From Paenibacillus phocaeensis (GTDB lineage: Bacteria > Bacillota > Bacilli > Paenibacillales > Paenibacillaceae), in NCBI RefSeq assembly GCF_900021165.1, contig NZ_FCOQ01000030.1:90637-154636 (forward strand): 64,000 bases of DNA. Direction: 5' to 3'. Below, in pieces: positions 33,046 through 41,910 of this stretch. A program made the translations under genes and the position numbers. Below the pieces are notes generated by a model. The model saw nothing but the letters and a program-made list of their open reading frames with translations, ran no database searches and was not told where the DNA came from. The stretch's first letter is position 1; the number at the start of each line of letters is the position of its first letter.

Positions 33046-34662
33046 TTATTCCACTGTGACGGAATGGAGTTCGATTCGGCCCTCGTGTACGCTCACAGTG
33101 ATTGTGGAATGGGCGGCAGCCTCAAGGAGGGCATGGATGCGGATTGGATCGCTGCCGGAGGACAATGCCGCATTCCCCCGCTCAACCCCATCCTGCATCA
33201 AAATAACGGCCGCGCCCTCCCTGCAAACCAGCTCCAGGATCACCTGATGGCCTGCTTCGACGGCATGGAACGTGTAAGCCGCAAACTCGCCGTCCATCAA
33301 CTCCAACGCGAGGTTCTGCCACCCGCTGTCAAACCCGAACTTCTTCGGTTGAGGCTCATCGACAATCGGTACGATCTTCATCCCGGTTTTCGCCCGGTAC
33401 TTATAGATGTTCCCTTCCGTGCGGGTTCCGCTGAAGGAAATTCCTCTCCCCGGCAACTCGTCGAAATCCGTGCCGCGAACCCGGCAGCCCGGCTTGCGGA
33501 AGACCGCCGCTGTCACTTCCGGACGCGGCGTGCAGTTCTCCACCTTGATATTCTCCAGGTAGGCATCGAGAATTTGCTGCACCCGTTCATTACTCGGCCG
33601 CGCGCCTCCTTCGGCGTAAGCGAGAAACTCGTTCCAGCCCTCAGGTTGATTCACGGTATACGGCGAGGTGGCGCGTTCCATCTTCTTCCACGGCCATAAA
33701 TTGTAGCCGATCCCGAGCGACAATGCGAGCGGATACATTGCAGCAAACCATTCCAGCTCGTTCTCTCCCGTCTCGCCCAGCCATAAAGGCTGATCCAGCG
33801 CCTTGGAGAGCGCCAGGAACTCCTCATAAGCCTCTGCCCCGGGCTTGCAGGCATAACGATGAAAATGGATAACCATGTTCGGATCATAACGTTTATAGAA
33901 GACCGCCGTATTCGTTGCCCAGTGATGCCCTTCCACCGAGAGCATATGCCGGTCGTCGATTTCCCGGATCGCGGCGATGACTTCCTCGTAAAACGCCGCT
34001 AACCGCCGGACGAGGTAATCCTCGTGTTTCCCTTCCATCAGACCCGGGCGAACCGGCTCATTTAGCAGGTCGTAACCGCCCACGATCCAGCGGTCGCGGT
34101 ACCGGCGAGCCAGCTCCCTCCACAGCTCGATCCCTTTGTTCCAGCTGTCTTCATCGGTGAGCAGGCGAGGGAAATCGTCGACCGAGTCGTCGATGTTGGC
34201 TCCGGTCTGACCGCCGGGCGCGCCGTGCAGATCCAAGAAAGCGTAAAGACCAAACTCCTCGCACCATTCCAAACAACGGTCGATCAGCGCAAACCCGTCC
34301 TCTTTCCAACGGAGGCCCGGCTCGTCCTCCATCAGAATCCGCCACCCGAACGGGATGCGTACCGAATTGTAGCCTTGCTCCGCCATCAGCCGGATATCCT
34401 CGCGAGTCACATAGTTTTGCCGGAAACGCTTCCAAAACTGCTCGGCATATGCACTGCCGGCGGCTTCCTGAATGACCGCTTCAATTCGCCGTGGACGATC
34501 GAACCGGGGATGGTGGGACAACCACATATATCCTTCGCACAAAAGCCAGTTTCCGAGGCCCCAGCCCGTAAGCAGGATTTCCTCCCCGTCACCGTTTACG
34601 ATTCGGGTTCCATCCGCGCGCAAAAATCCTTTCACCCGCGATCGATCCGTTTTTTCATGCAT
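33046..34662 (-). CDS. Glycoside hydrolase family 5 protein, intracellular
   Basis: A 538-residue enzyme without signal peptide. GH5 TIM barrel is at about 15-360: GYNSVRIPFGWRIL, LDLHGAPGGQTG, acid/base Glu in YDLLNEPV (near 210), and nucleophile Glu in LWLGETGENE (near 300). A C-terminal region of about 170 residues is beta-rich (IVPIVDEPQPKKFGFDSGWQNLALELMDG) and may bind carbohydrate. I chose ATG 34662, with GGGAGGAG upstream; the frame extends to 34704 without a ribosome binding site. Substrate probably a beta-linked oligosaccharide; the exact specificity cannot be read from the sequence. Confidence 0.85.
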   Translation of the reverse strand: MHEKTDRSRVKGFLRADGTRIVNGDGEEILLTGWGLGNWLLCEGYMWLSHHPRFDRPRRIEAVIQEAAGSAYAEQFWKRFRQNYVTREDIRLMAEQGYNSVRIPFGWRILMEDEPGLRWKEDGFALIDRCLEWCEEFGLYAFLDLHGAPGGQTGANIDDSVDDFPRLLTDEDSWNKGIELWRELARRYRDRWIVGGYDLLNEPVRPGLMEGKHEDYLVRRLAAFYEEVIAAIREIDDRHMLSVEGHHWATNTAVFYKRYDPNMVIHFHRYACKPGAEAYEEFLALSKALDQPLWLGETGENELEWFAAMYPLALSLGIGYNLWPWKKMERATSPYTVNQPEGWNEFLAYAEGGARPSNERVQQILDAYLENIKVENCTPRPEVTAAVFRKPGCRVRGTDFDELPGRGISFSGTRTEGNIYKYRAKTGMKIVPIVDEPQPKKFGFDSGWQNLALELMDGEFAAYTFHAVEAGHQVILELVCREGAAVILMQDGVERGNAALSSGSDPIRIHALLEAAAHSTITVSVHEGRIELHSVTVE

Positions 34663-34905
34663 CGTAAGTCTCCTCCCGCTGCTTATCAATTTTATCGCAA
34701 CCATTATATCATCCGGGTTGGACGAACATGAGTCGTCCCGATATTTGCGACCCTGACCCGAAAATCGCAGCCAGTCACGGCAGACCTCTTCAAATGCGGA
34801 TTTCCCCGTCGTCTACAAAAACGTCCAAGCCAAAACAACATCCTAGCATAAACTGCTAGAGAAGCTTGAAATCGCAACGCCGTATGAAATAGAGGAGGTC
34901 GATCC

Positions 34906-35691
34906 ATGATGCCGGAAGACTTACGGAACCGGATAAAACTGATCATTGAGATTCATTTTAACGATTGGGGCGGAACGCCGGACCGATTAACCCCAACGTG
35001 GATCGAAAACAGGCTGGCCCTGTTCATGAAGTACACACGAAAAAGTTTGCAACTGCAAACCTCCCAGGATTTCTCCTGTTACGTGCTGTACGATCCGGCA
35101 TCCGAACGAACGATCCGGGAAGTCCTGGACCGTTACGCACCGCTGCCGAATAACATTCGCTTCGTTCCCCCAAGGGCCTATCATGCCCAGGTCGCGAAAG
35201 ACATTGCCGATTATCACCGTTTCTATCGCGTTTACCTCTCCAGCGACGATATGTACCATAAGGAGTTTATCCGAAAACTGCGGACATGGACGCCGAAGAA
35301 GGAGACGCTTGCGCTGGTGCCCCAATACGGCTACGTCTACGACTCTGTGCAGCACCGGCTCGGCAAGTTCTTTTTTTGGCTGCCCAGCTATGGCGCAACG
35401 ATCCATGACGTCGGGAAATATTTGAAGGGCCAGGAGCCCAAGCTCACGTGGCGTGATGCCTTAAAGGTTCCCCACGAATTTATCCATCTCAAGGAACCGA
35501 TCTGGATCAATCATATCCATGCTTACAATACGGGCATCTCCTTCGACAAGGTTCGCTCATGGACCATCCGGGGCGTGCAAGACGCTTGCGACGTGGAACC
35601 TTGGACGAACAGCCGACAAATCAAAGCCTGCTTCGGCCCGGAAATCACCGGTCCGAACCCAATCAAACGAGTGTTGTCCGACTTTTTCTGA
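34906..35691 (+). CDS. Putative rhamnosyltransferase-like glycosyltransferase
   Basis: A 261-residue soluble protein. The N-terminal region (RLALFMKYTRKSLQLQTSQDFSCYVLYDPAS) follows the pattern of the putative rhamnosyltransferase family (Pfam Rhamno_transf) and GT-A glycosyltransferases, and YLSSDDMYHKEFI near 115 gives a DxD-like site. Start ATG 34906 has GAGGAGG upstream. It stands alone and convergent to the LacI gene. Acceptor and sugar unknown. Confidence 0.65.
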   Translation: MMPEDLRNRIKLIIEIHFNDWGGTPDRLTPTWIENRLALFMKYTRKSLQLQTSQDFSCYVLYDPASERTIREVLDRYAPLPNNIRFVPPRAYHAQVAKDIADYHRFYRVYLSSDDMYHKEFIRKLRTWTPKKETLALVPQYGYVYDSVQHRLGKFFFWLPSYGATIHDVGKYLKGQEPKLTWRDALKVPHEFIHLKEPIWINHIHAYNTGISFDKVRSWTIRGVQDACDVEPWTNSRQIKACFGPEITGPNPIKRVLSDFF

Positions 35692-35701
35692 CGGCCCTAA
35701 T

Positions 35702-36688
35702 TCAGCACGGATCGGACTCCTGAAGCGGAATAGAAACATACTCTTCATATCCTTCTTCGGATTTCCCATCAGCAAGGGTCTTCTCCTTCGATTCAATATA
35801 ATACTGCATCATCTCAAAAGCCAGCTCAAGCGGTCCCCGGTTCCCCTCCGGCTTTAGGGTGTGTACATCCGGGGGCAGCAGCTCGGCACAGCCGTTGGGA
35901 CAAAGGACAGTCAGCTCAAGCTCCAACCCTCGCGCAGCGTTCGCCACAACCATCCCAACAAACTCGTTCAGCACAAGCCCACATCCCGCTTGAAACCGGG
36001 CAAGGAAATCCGGCAAGCGGTTCGCGTTGTCCTCCGCCAGGATGAAGATCGAATCCGCGCCGAGTTGGGCAGCGTCGACCATGGCCTTCATCGTCTCCTC
36101 GTTCGCAAGGTAGTCCAGGACAAGGAATCGCCGTCCCTCTCCAGCGGCCGTTCGCTTCCTCCACAATGCGAAAGCCTGTCGGTAATCCATCACAACCTTG
36201 TGAAACAGCGGGTCGTTGATATGGCTGTCCAGAAGTACAATCGGCACGCCAACACTGAAGTGAATCGAGATGTCCCGAAACACCTCCTTCTTCACTCCGG
36301 CAAGCAGCACTCCGTCCACTTCCCGCTGCCGGATCATTTCCGGTCTTGGCAGCTCTGCATCCATCCCCAGAACGAGCAGATGATAACCTGCTTGTTTGCA
36401 AAGGGCTTCCATCCGTTCGGCCAGCCAGCCGTAATACAGCTTCTTCCATAACCCGTCCCGTTCGCTGCGGCTGAAGATCAAGGCCACCATGCCGGACCTC
36501 CCTCGAACCAGCGAGCGAGCGGTTAGGCTCGGAATATAGTTCAGCTTATTCGCAGCTTCCAACACCCGGCAACGCGTCTCATCCGTAATTTTCTGATTGT
36601 CTACCTTATTTAAAATGTAGCTGACCGTCGCAACGGAAACCTTCGCCTCACGGGCGATGTCCTTCATCGTAGCTTTTTTCACATCCAT
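35702..36688 (-). CDS. LacI family transcriptional regulator
   Basis: A 328-residue regulator. The LacI HTH is at about 6-55 (MKDIAREAKVSVATVSYILNKVD; YIPSLTARSLVRGRSG) and a sugar-binding domain follows. Start is ATG 36688, or GTG 36682 with GGGAGG 6 bases upstream; both lie inside the end of the esterase gene (stop 36648), so the genes are coupled. Palindromes at 38050-38086 in front of the esterase gene are its likely operators. Confidence 0.9.
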   Translation of the reverse strand: MDVKKATMKDIAREAKVSVATVSYILNKVDNQKITDETRCRVLEAANKLNYIPSLTARSLVRGRSGMVALIFSRSERDGLWKKLYYGWLAERMEALCKQAGYHLLVLGMDAELPRPEMIRQREVDGVLLAGVKKEVFRDISIHFSVGVPIVLLDSHINDPLFHKVVMDYRQAFALWRKRTAAGEGRRFLVLDYLANEETMKAMVDAAQLGADSIFILAEDNANRLPDFLARFQAGCGLVLNEFVGMVVANAARGLELELTVLCPNGCAELLPPDVHTLKPEGNRGPLELAFEMMQYYIESKEKTLADGKSEEGYEEYVSIPLQESDPC

Positions 36689-38015
36689 CCTCCCATCCCT
36701 CAACAACATAATGAAGACTGACCGGTTCGGACGTGTCGAATCGTCGGCTCGTTTCTCTTCGTTCATGATAACCAAACCCCCGCGAAACCTTCACATCAAA
36801 CGCCAGATCTCTGGGCAGCAGAAAGCTTCCCTGATAGAACCCTTCCCGGACTTTCGGAATTTCGAACCCCGCATGGATTTGAGCATCCGCCGGGGTAGTA
36901 GGAGGAACCGTCACGCTGATTTCAACCCGCACATGATCCGACAACTCCGGGACGACTTCGAAGCTCGCCGATCCGGTTAGCCCCTTATATCTGACCGTCA
37001 CCTCGGCCGCTCCTCCGGTTAGTGGAACGATTCGGCCGTCAGAGCCAACCTCCAACACTTCCGGATGGTCCACCGTATATTCGGCCGACAGCAAACTCAT
37101 TTGAAAGCCGGTATCATACGTCACTTTGGGGTAAAGCTGAACCTGGAGTCCCTCCACCCCAATCCGCCCCCTTCCGGCCAGTTGCAGGCTGCGCGGGCGT
37201 CCAATCGTCCCGAACAGGTACAACAGCGGGTGATGCAGCCGTCTAGCCCAATCCATCTGGGAATGGCCAGCAGATTCGTCGAGCAGAAACATCAGATCAT
37301 CACCCGGCTGAAATCCAGCCTCGATCAGTTCATCGGCAAACGCCCGGACGTGACGGGGCATGATCAGGCCTTCCGCTCCGCCGATATCCACCCAAACTCG
37401 CATCGCCGGCGGTTTAACCGGATAGGAGCGATATATTTTTTGTTCGCGAATCGGTTCAAGATTGTTCGCACCGCCCCCTTGCTCGTTCACCACCGTATGC
37501 ACCAGGAAAGGCGACAGGATCGCCACCTGTCCGAATACGTCCGGTCGACGAAACGCGATATGATACGAGACAAGTCCTCCCGCGGACGAACCGATTAACG
37601 CGGTATGCTCCCGATCCGCCAACGTGCGGAACCTGCCGTCAATCATCGGCTTCAGTTCCTCGATGAGAAATCGTTCGTACAGTTCCCCCTTGCAGGATGC
37701 GTGGAACGCTTCCCGTAGACCTGAATGCTCGTGAAAATATTCGGATGCCCGCTGATCCGAAATGGACGAGACGGCGACGATAATCACTTCTCTCATCCGT
37801 CCTTCCCGGCTTAACCTCTCCGCTGTCCGGTGCATCTCCCACGAATCCCCCATCGCGTCCGACGCGAACATATGCTGTCCGTCCTGCGCATACAGCACGG
37901 GGTACCGGCAATTCACCGCTTCATCATAAGAAGGGGGCAAATAGACGTAAACATCCCTTGAATTGTCCAAAAGCTTGGAATAAACCTTGGAAAGGGTGAT
38001 GATTTTCGCTTCCAT
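36648..38015 (-). CDS. Esterase (PF00756 type) with C-terminal beta domains
   Basis: A 455-residue cytoplasmic alpha/beta hydrolase. Nucleophile Ser lies in LIGSSAGGLVSYHIAF (near 145) and catalytic His in ESAGHSQMDW (near 250). From about 285 there is an Ig-like BIG_2 module (LSAEYTVDHPEVLEVGSDGRIVPLTGGAAEVTVRY), and from about 365 a CBM20-like module. No signal peptide, unlike most feruloyl or acetyl xylan esterases of this type. First gene of a two-gene unit with lacI. Likely removes acyl groups from imported oligosaccharides. Confidence 0.82.
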   Translation of the reverse strand: MEAKIITLSKVYSKLLDNSRDVYVYLPPSYDEAVNCRYPVLYAQDGQHMFASDAMGDSWEMHRTAERLSREGRMREVIIVAVSSISDQRASEYFHEHSGLREAFHASCKGELYERFLIEELKPMIDGRFRTLADREHTALIGSSAGGLVSYHIAFRRPDVFGQVAILSPFLVHTVVNEQGGGANNLEPIREQKIYRSYPVKPPAMRVWVDIGGAEGLIMPRHVRAFADELIEAGFQPGDDLMFLLDESAGHSQMDWARRLHHPLLYLFGTIGRPRSLQLAGRGRIGVEGLQVQLYPKVTYDTGFQMSLLSAEYTVDHPEVLEVGSDGRIVPLTGGAAEVTVRYKGLTGSASFEVVPELSDHVRVEISVTVPPTTPADAQIHAGFEIPKVREGFYQGSFLLPRDLAFDVKVSRGFGYHERRETSRRFDTSEPVSLHYVVEGWEDGCEKSYDEGHRP

Positions 38016-38049
38016 TCGTAACCATCCTCCGATTGAATACTAATTTAAC

Positions 38050-38086
38050 TTAAACGTTTAATAATTATAACTTATACGTTTAAGTT
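38050..38086. promoter_or_regulatory. LacI-type operators before the esterase gene
   Basis: Perfect palindrome TTAAACGTTTAA at 38050-38061 and AACTTATACGTTTAAGTT (one mismatch) at 38069-38086, both centred on CG as in LacI-family operators. Centres are 22 bp apart, two helical turns. Confidence 0.7.
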
Positions 38087-38145
38087 AATAAGATGTTATT
38101 CCGGTCTTTTATTTTTGTCAACGAGTCTTTTCCAGTAACCAAAGC

Positions 38146-38182
38146 AAAAAGCTCTTGATCCGCCTAACGGCAATCAAGAGCC
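38146..38182 (-). terminator. Terminator of the uxu operon
   Basis: Stem GCTCTTGAT (38151-38159) with ATCAAGAGC (38173-38181), inner CCG/CGG, then TTTTTGCTTT on the minus strand. Confidence 0.8.
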
Positions 38183-38219
38183 TTTGCAAAGCAGGCCTTC
38201 CCCGCTATATGTGCCACCG

Positions 38220-39827
38220 TTAGTTCAAGTATTTCTCCAGCGTTGTTCGCACGGCCCCCGGACCTTCCAGCATTTCATAAAACATGCGCTCGATCTTCTC
38301 CCCAAGTCCGATCGCGTACAAAGGAACGCCGAAAATGTTCTCGTCCTCAAGGATAGCGCGAACTCCCGAGACTTTATCCCCCAGCTTTACCCCTGCCAAA
38401 TGCCCTTGTAACGTTTCCAGCAGCGGGTCCGGACTCAACGCGAGCCGCTGGCCTTCATCGTCCACGCCCAGCAAGTAGCGGCACCAGGCGGCAATCGCCA
38501 GCGGGATGGCCGTTAACTCGGCCGGGTCAAGGTCCTCCCGGCGAATGTACGATTTGATCGTTTCACCGAAGCGGATGCCCACTTTCTGCGAGGTATCGGT
38601 GGCGATCCGCTGCGGCGTATCGGGAATAAACGGATTGGAGAAGCGCTCCTGCAGCACTTCGTCCAGGAACTGCTTGGGATTCAAAATGCCGGGGTCAACC
38701 ACGACCGGCAGCCCCTCGGTGTAACCGATCGTCTCCACGAATCTGCGCAGTGTGTCGTCCTTCATCTCATCCGCAATCAACGTAAACCCAAGCAGACAGC
38801 CGGATACGGCGAGGGCGGTGTGGAGCGGATTCAAGCAGGTCGTAACCTTCATCGTCTCCACTTTGTTTACGGTGTCTCTATCCGTAAATATAATCCCCGC
38901 TTCTTCCAGCCGCGGCCGGCCGTTGGTGAACTTGTCTTCGATCACCAGATATTCGCTGATTTCCGCATTTACGAAAGGCGCGGTATAGGTGTTCTTGGAG
39001 GTGACGATCACATCCATTTCGCCGACGCCCTGCTCCAACAACGCGGCCTGCACCGTTTCCGACGGACGCGGCGTAATTTTGTCGATCATGGACAACGGGA
39101 ACGAAATTTTGCGTTCATCTTCAAGATAGTTGATGAAGTCCGGTTCGACCAACCCTCTCTTCGCCCACTCCCTGGCAATCGTCAAGACCGCGTGTTTCAG
39201 CTTGTCACCGTTATGCGAGCAGTTATCCATACTGACGAAAGTCATTGGATATCGGCCTTTCAAATAACGACGGTAAGCGAGCGAGGCGACAATGCTCATC
39301 ACGTGAATCGGCTGAACGGGGCCTGCTTCCATGTCCTTCTCCACAATGCCCAGGAAATGCCCGTCCGGGCCGGTCAGGGAATAGCCTTTTTCCGTAATGG
39401 TGAAGCTGGCCATTTGCAGACTCGGATGCTCAAAGATTTCGATAAGCCGATCGTAATCCGCTTCCCGGTATTTATCCGCCGTAATCGACTCAACAATACT
39501 TGCGACCACTTTCTTCTGAAATTCACCGCGGGCATTCATCAGTACCAGCAGCGTCAAATTGTCATAAGGCTTGTAAACCTTGTCGATCATCTCAAAATCA
39601 AACGATTCCGCAGCGATAATCCCCGTATCCGCTTTGCCGCTGTCCAGCAGTTTTTGGTGGGCATTCGCCACAAACCCCCGGAAGATGTTGCCTGCGCCGA
39701 AGTGAACCCATTCCGGCTTTGAACGGGTATTCCTCTTCACCTGCGCGATATCAAACCGAGGAAGCTCCACGCCTGCAGCCGTCCATGCCGAGGTATCGGA
39801 AATATGGTTTAAGGATAAGCGAAGCAT
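38220..39827 (-). CDS. uxuB: D-fructuronate (mannonate) oxidoreductase
   Basis: A 535-residue protein of the mannitol dehydrogenase/UxuB family, which reduces D-fructuronate to D-mannonate with NADH. Motifs are VHFGAGNIFRGFVA (nucleotide site, about 41-54), SMDNCSHNGDKLK and the catalytic-lysine region KVTTCLNPLHTALA. Length and motifs fit UxuB. Its ATG overlaps the uxuA stop (TAATG). Follows uxuA in the hexuronate catabolic operon. Confidence 0.92.
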   Translation of the reverse strand: MLRLSLNHISDTSAWTAAGVELPRFDIAQVKRNTRSKPEWVHFGAGNIFRGFVANAHQKLLDSGKADTGIIAAESFDFEMIDKVYKPYDNLTLLVLMNARGEFQKKVVASIVESITADKYREADYDRLIEIFEHPSLQMASFTITEKGYSLTGPDGHFLGIVEKDMEAGPVQPIHVMSIVASLAYRRYLKGRYPMTFVSMDNCSHNGDKLKHAVLTIAREWAKRGLVEPDFINYLEDERKISFPLSMIDKITPRPSETVQAALLEQGVGEMDVIVTSKNTYTAPFVNAEISEYLVIEDKFTNGRPRLEEAGIIFTDRDTVNKVETMKVTTCLNPLHTALAVSGCLLGFTLIADEMKDDTLRRFVETIGYTEGLPVVVDPGILNPKQFLDEVLQERFSNPFIPDTPQRIATDTSQKVGIRFGETIKSYIRREDLDPAELTAIPLAIAAWCRYLLGVDDEGQRLALSPDPLLETLQGHLAGVKLGDKVSGVRAILEDENIFGVPLYAIGLGEKIERMFYEMLEGPGAVRTTLEKYLN

Positions 39828-40903
39828 TATTTAGTCACCTTCACATTTTCCAGGCTGTCCCAAACGCCTAGCAAATACATGACCCCCAGCGCCCGATCAT
39901 ACAGGCCATAGCCCGGACGGCAGTTTTTCTCTTCTCCCCACAAATGCCGCCCGTGATCGGGACGCACATAACCGGTGTATCCGTTCTCGTGATAGGCCTT
40001 AACGACTTCCGCAATATCTACGCTGCCATCGCGCCCCCGGTGGGACACCTCGATAAAGTCTCCGTTATCGAACACTTTCACATTGCGGATATGGGCAAAA
40101 TGAATCCGATCATGGAACTCGCGGATCATCGCCGGAAGATCGTTCTCGGGGTTCGTTCCCAGCGACCCCGTGCAGAAGGTCAGGCCGTTATACGGACTGT
40201 CCACGGCGTCCAGCATCCGGCGGATCGTGTCGCGGCTGCGAATGATGCGCGGCAGACCAAAAATCGGCCAAGCCGGATCATCGGGGTGGATCGCCATCTT
40301 GATATCCACTTCTTCACATACCGGAATAATACGCTCCAGAAAATACTTCAGATTCTCAAACAGCTTCTCTTCCGTCACATCCGCATAGGCGGCGAACAGC
40401 TCATCCAGCTTCGCCAGCCGTTCCGGCTCCCATCCCGGCATCGTGAAATCTCCGGCGCCTTTCAGAATCCGGTCCACCATCTCTCGAGGATGATTCGTAA
40501 TGGCAGCCTTTTCATAAAAGAGCGCGTTCGACCCGTCGGGAAGCTCTTTGTACAGCTCCGTACGCGTCCAGTCAAAGACCGGCATGAAATTATAACAGAT
40601 CACTTTAACGCCGACTTTGGATAATTTACGAATGGTATCGATATAGATATCGATATATTTGTCGCGCGTCGGCAAGCCGATTTTAATATCATCATGAACG
40701 TTGACGCTTTCCACAACCGCCGTACTGAAGCCTTTGCTTGTAATTTGGTCGGCCACTTCCTGAATCCGTTCCATTTCCCATACTTCTCCGGCCACTTTGT
40801 CGTGCAAGGACCAGACGATTCCCATAACTCCGGGAATTTGCCGGATATGGTCAAGGGTAATGTTGTCATTCCCTTCTCCATACCATCGCCATGTCATGTT
40901 CAT
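39827..40903 (-). CDS. uxuA: Mannonate dehydratase
   Basis: A 358-residue TIM-barrel enzyme that dehydrates D-mannonate to 2-keto-3-deoxygluconate. Recognisable stretches include MTWRWYGEGND, VVESVNVHDDIKIGLP, YNFMPVFDWTRT, MAIHPDDPAWPIFGLPRI and TFCTGSLG, as in UxuA. Start ATG 40903 has AGGAGG about 10 bases upstream. First gene of the operon and divergent from a GntR regulator. Confidence 0.95.
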   Translation of the reverse strand: MNMTWRWYGEGNDNITLDHIRQIPGVMGIVWSLHDKVAGEVWEMERIQEVADQITSKGFSTAVVESVNVHDDIKIGLPTRDKYIDIYIDTIRKLSKVGVKVICYNFMPVFDWTRTELYKELPDGSNALFYEKAAITNHPREMVDRILKGAGDFTMPGWEPERLAKLDELFAAYADVTEEKLFENLKYFLERIIPVCEEVDIKMAIHPDDPAWPIFGLPRIIRSRDTIRRMLDAVDSPYNGLTFCTGSLGTNPENDLPAMIREFHDRIHFAHIRNVKVFDNGDFIEVSHRGRDGSVDIAEVVKAYHENGYTGYVRPDHGRHLWGEEKNCRPGYGLYDRALGVMYLLGVWDSLENVKVTK

Positions 40904-40920
40904 TTCATGATCTCCTCCTT

Positions 40921-40932
40921 CTTGTATACAAG
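40921..40932. promoter_or_regulatory. GntR operator in the uxu intergenic region
   Basis: CTTGTATACAAG, a perfect 12-bp palindrome 18 bases upstream of uxuA. It overlaps the ribosome binding region edge, so binding would also block elongation. Related half sites: TACAAG at 40951-40956 and TGTATACC at 41016. Confidence 0.6.
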
Positions 40933-41052
40933 ATTGAACTGATCATAAGATACAAGTTTGGGAAGCGTCTGTTACATTCATCACCTAGCTTGAATTCGAT
41001 TTGTGTTAACATGATGTATACCAGAGAATACGAAACCAAAGCAGGAGTCCAC

Positions 41053-41730
41053 ATGTCGATTAAAGATGAGATCATGCGATCACTGAAGAGCGAAATCCTG
41101 ACTCTACAACTAAAGCCCGGCACCATCTTGAGCGAAACCGCCCTATCCGAGCGTTTCCAAATCTCAAGGACCCCGCTTCGCGATGTGCTGAAACAGCTCA
41201 GTTTGGAGTCCTATATCGATATCTATCCGAAGAAAGGCAATCTTGTTTCCTATATTGATTTGGAATCGGTGGAGCAAATCATTTATTTGCGCAGCGTACT
41301 GGAGAGAGAAATTATCAAATATTTATCCTCCCACCTTCTGCTCACAGGCGTTCATGAGCTCAAGGAGATTTTGGACAAGCAGCTTGCCGTTATCCATGAA
41401 GACGAAGGCGGCGAACGATTTATGAATCTGGACGACGCTTTTCACCAATCCCTGTTCCGGCTGGCCGGAAGGGAGTTCCTGTGGAATCTGATTCAGCAGT
41501 CCAATGTCCATTACGCCAGATACCGCAGGCTGCATATGTTGAGAAAGGAAAAGCTGGTGGAGCTCCATCAGGAGCATAGCACCATACTCGAATTGATGAT
41601 GAATCAGGAGCTCGATCAACTGGACGAACTTATCCATCATCATTTGAGAGAGGACATTAATTCGATGTATTTACAAAAAAATTTCTCGGAATATATTCAG
41701 GCCTCAAAACAGAGATCCGATCTTGCGTAA
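41053..41730 (+). CDS. GntR family (FCD) regulator of the uxu operon
   Basis: A 225-residue regulator. The N-terminal winged helix is LSERFQISRTPLRDVLKQLSLESYIDIYPKKG (about 28-60) and an FCD domain follows with metal-site-like DDAFHQSLFRLAG. I chose ATG 41053, with CAGGAG 6 bases upstream; earlier ATGs at 41011 and 41014 lack such a site. Divergent from uxuAB with a TTGTATACAA-type operator between them; probably a hexuronate-responsive repressor (UxuR/ExuR role). Confidence 0.88.
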   Translation: MSIKDEIMRSLKSEILTLQLKPGTILSETALSERFQISRTPLRDVLKQLSLESYIDIYPKKGNLVSYIDLESVEQIIYLRSVLEREIIKYLSSHLLLTGVHELKEILDKQLAVIHEDEGGERFMNLDDAFHQSLFRLAGREFLWNLIQQSNVHYARYRRLHMLRKEKLVELHQEHSTILELMMNQELDQLDELIHHHLREDINSMYLQKNFSEYIQASKQRSDLA

Positions 41731-41735
41731 CCACC

Positions 41736-41780
41736 AAAAGGAAGAAGCAGCCAGCAGAATGCTGACTGCTCCTTCCTTTT
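41736..41780. terminator. Bidirectional terminator
   Basis: AAAAGGAAG-AGCAG-CAGC arm (41736-41754) pairs with GCTG-CTGCT-CTTCCTTTT (41761-41780), with small mismatches. T run on both sides. Serves the GntR gene and the convergent MFS gene. Confidence 0.75.
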
Positions 41781-41910
41781 GCAGGCTTACTTATTGGGAA
41801 TAGGCGAGGGATGCTAGAAATGTAAAAAATGCCGTTTTGATGTCCATGATCCTAGCACCAAGTAAAAGAATTACAAAAGCAAATGCGATATGCCCCGCCT
41901 CTGCAACCTC

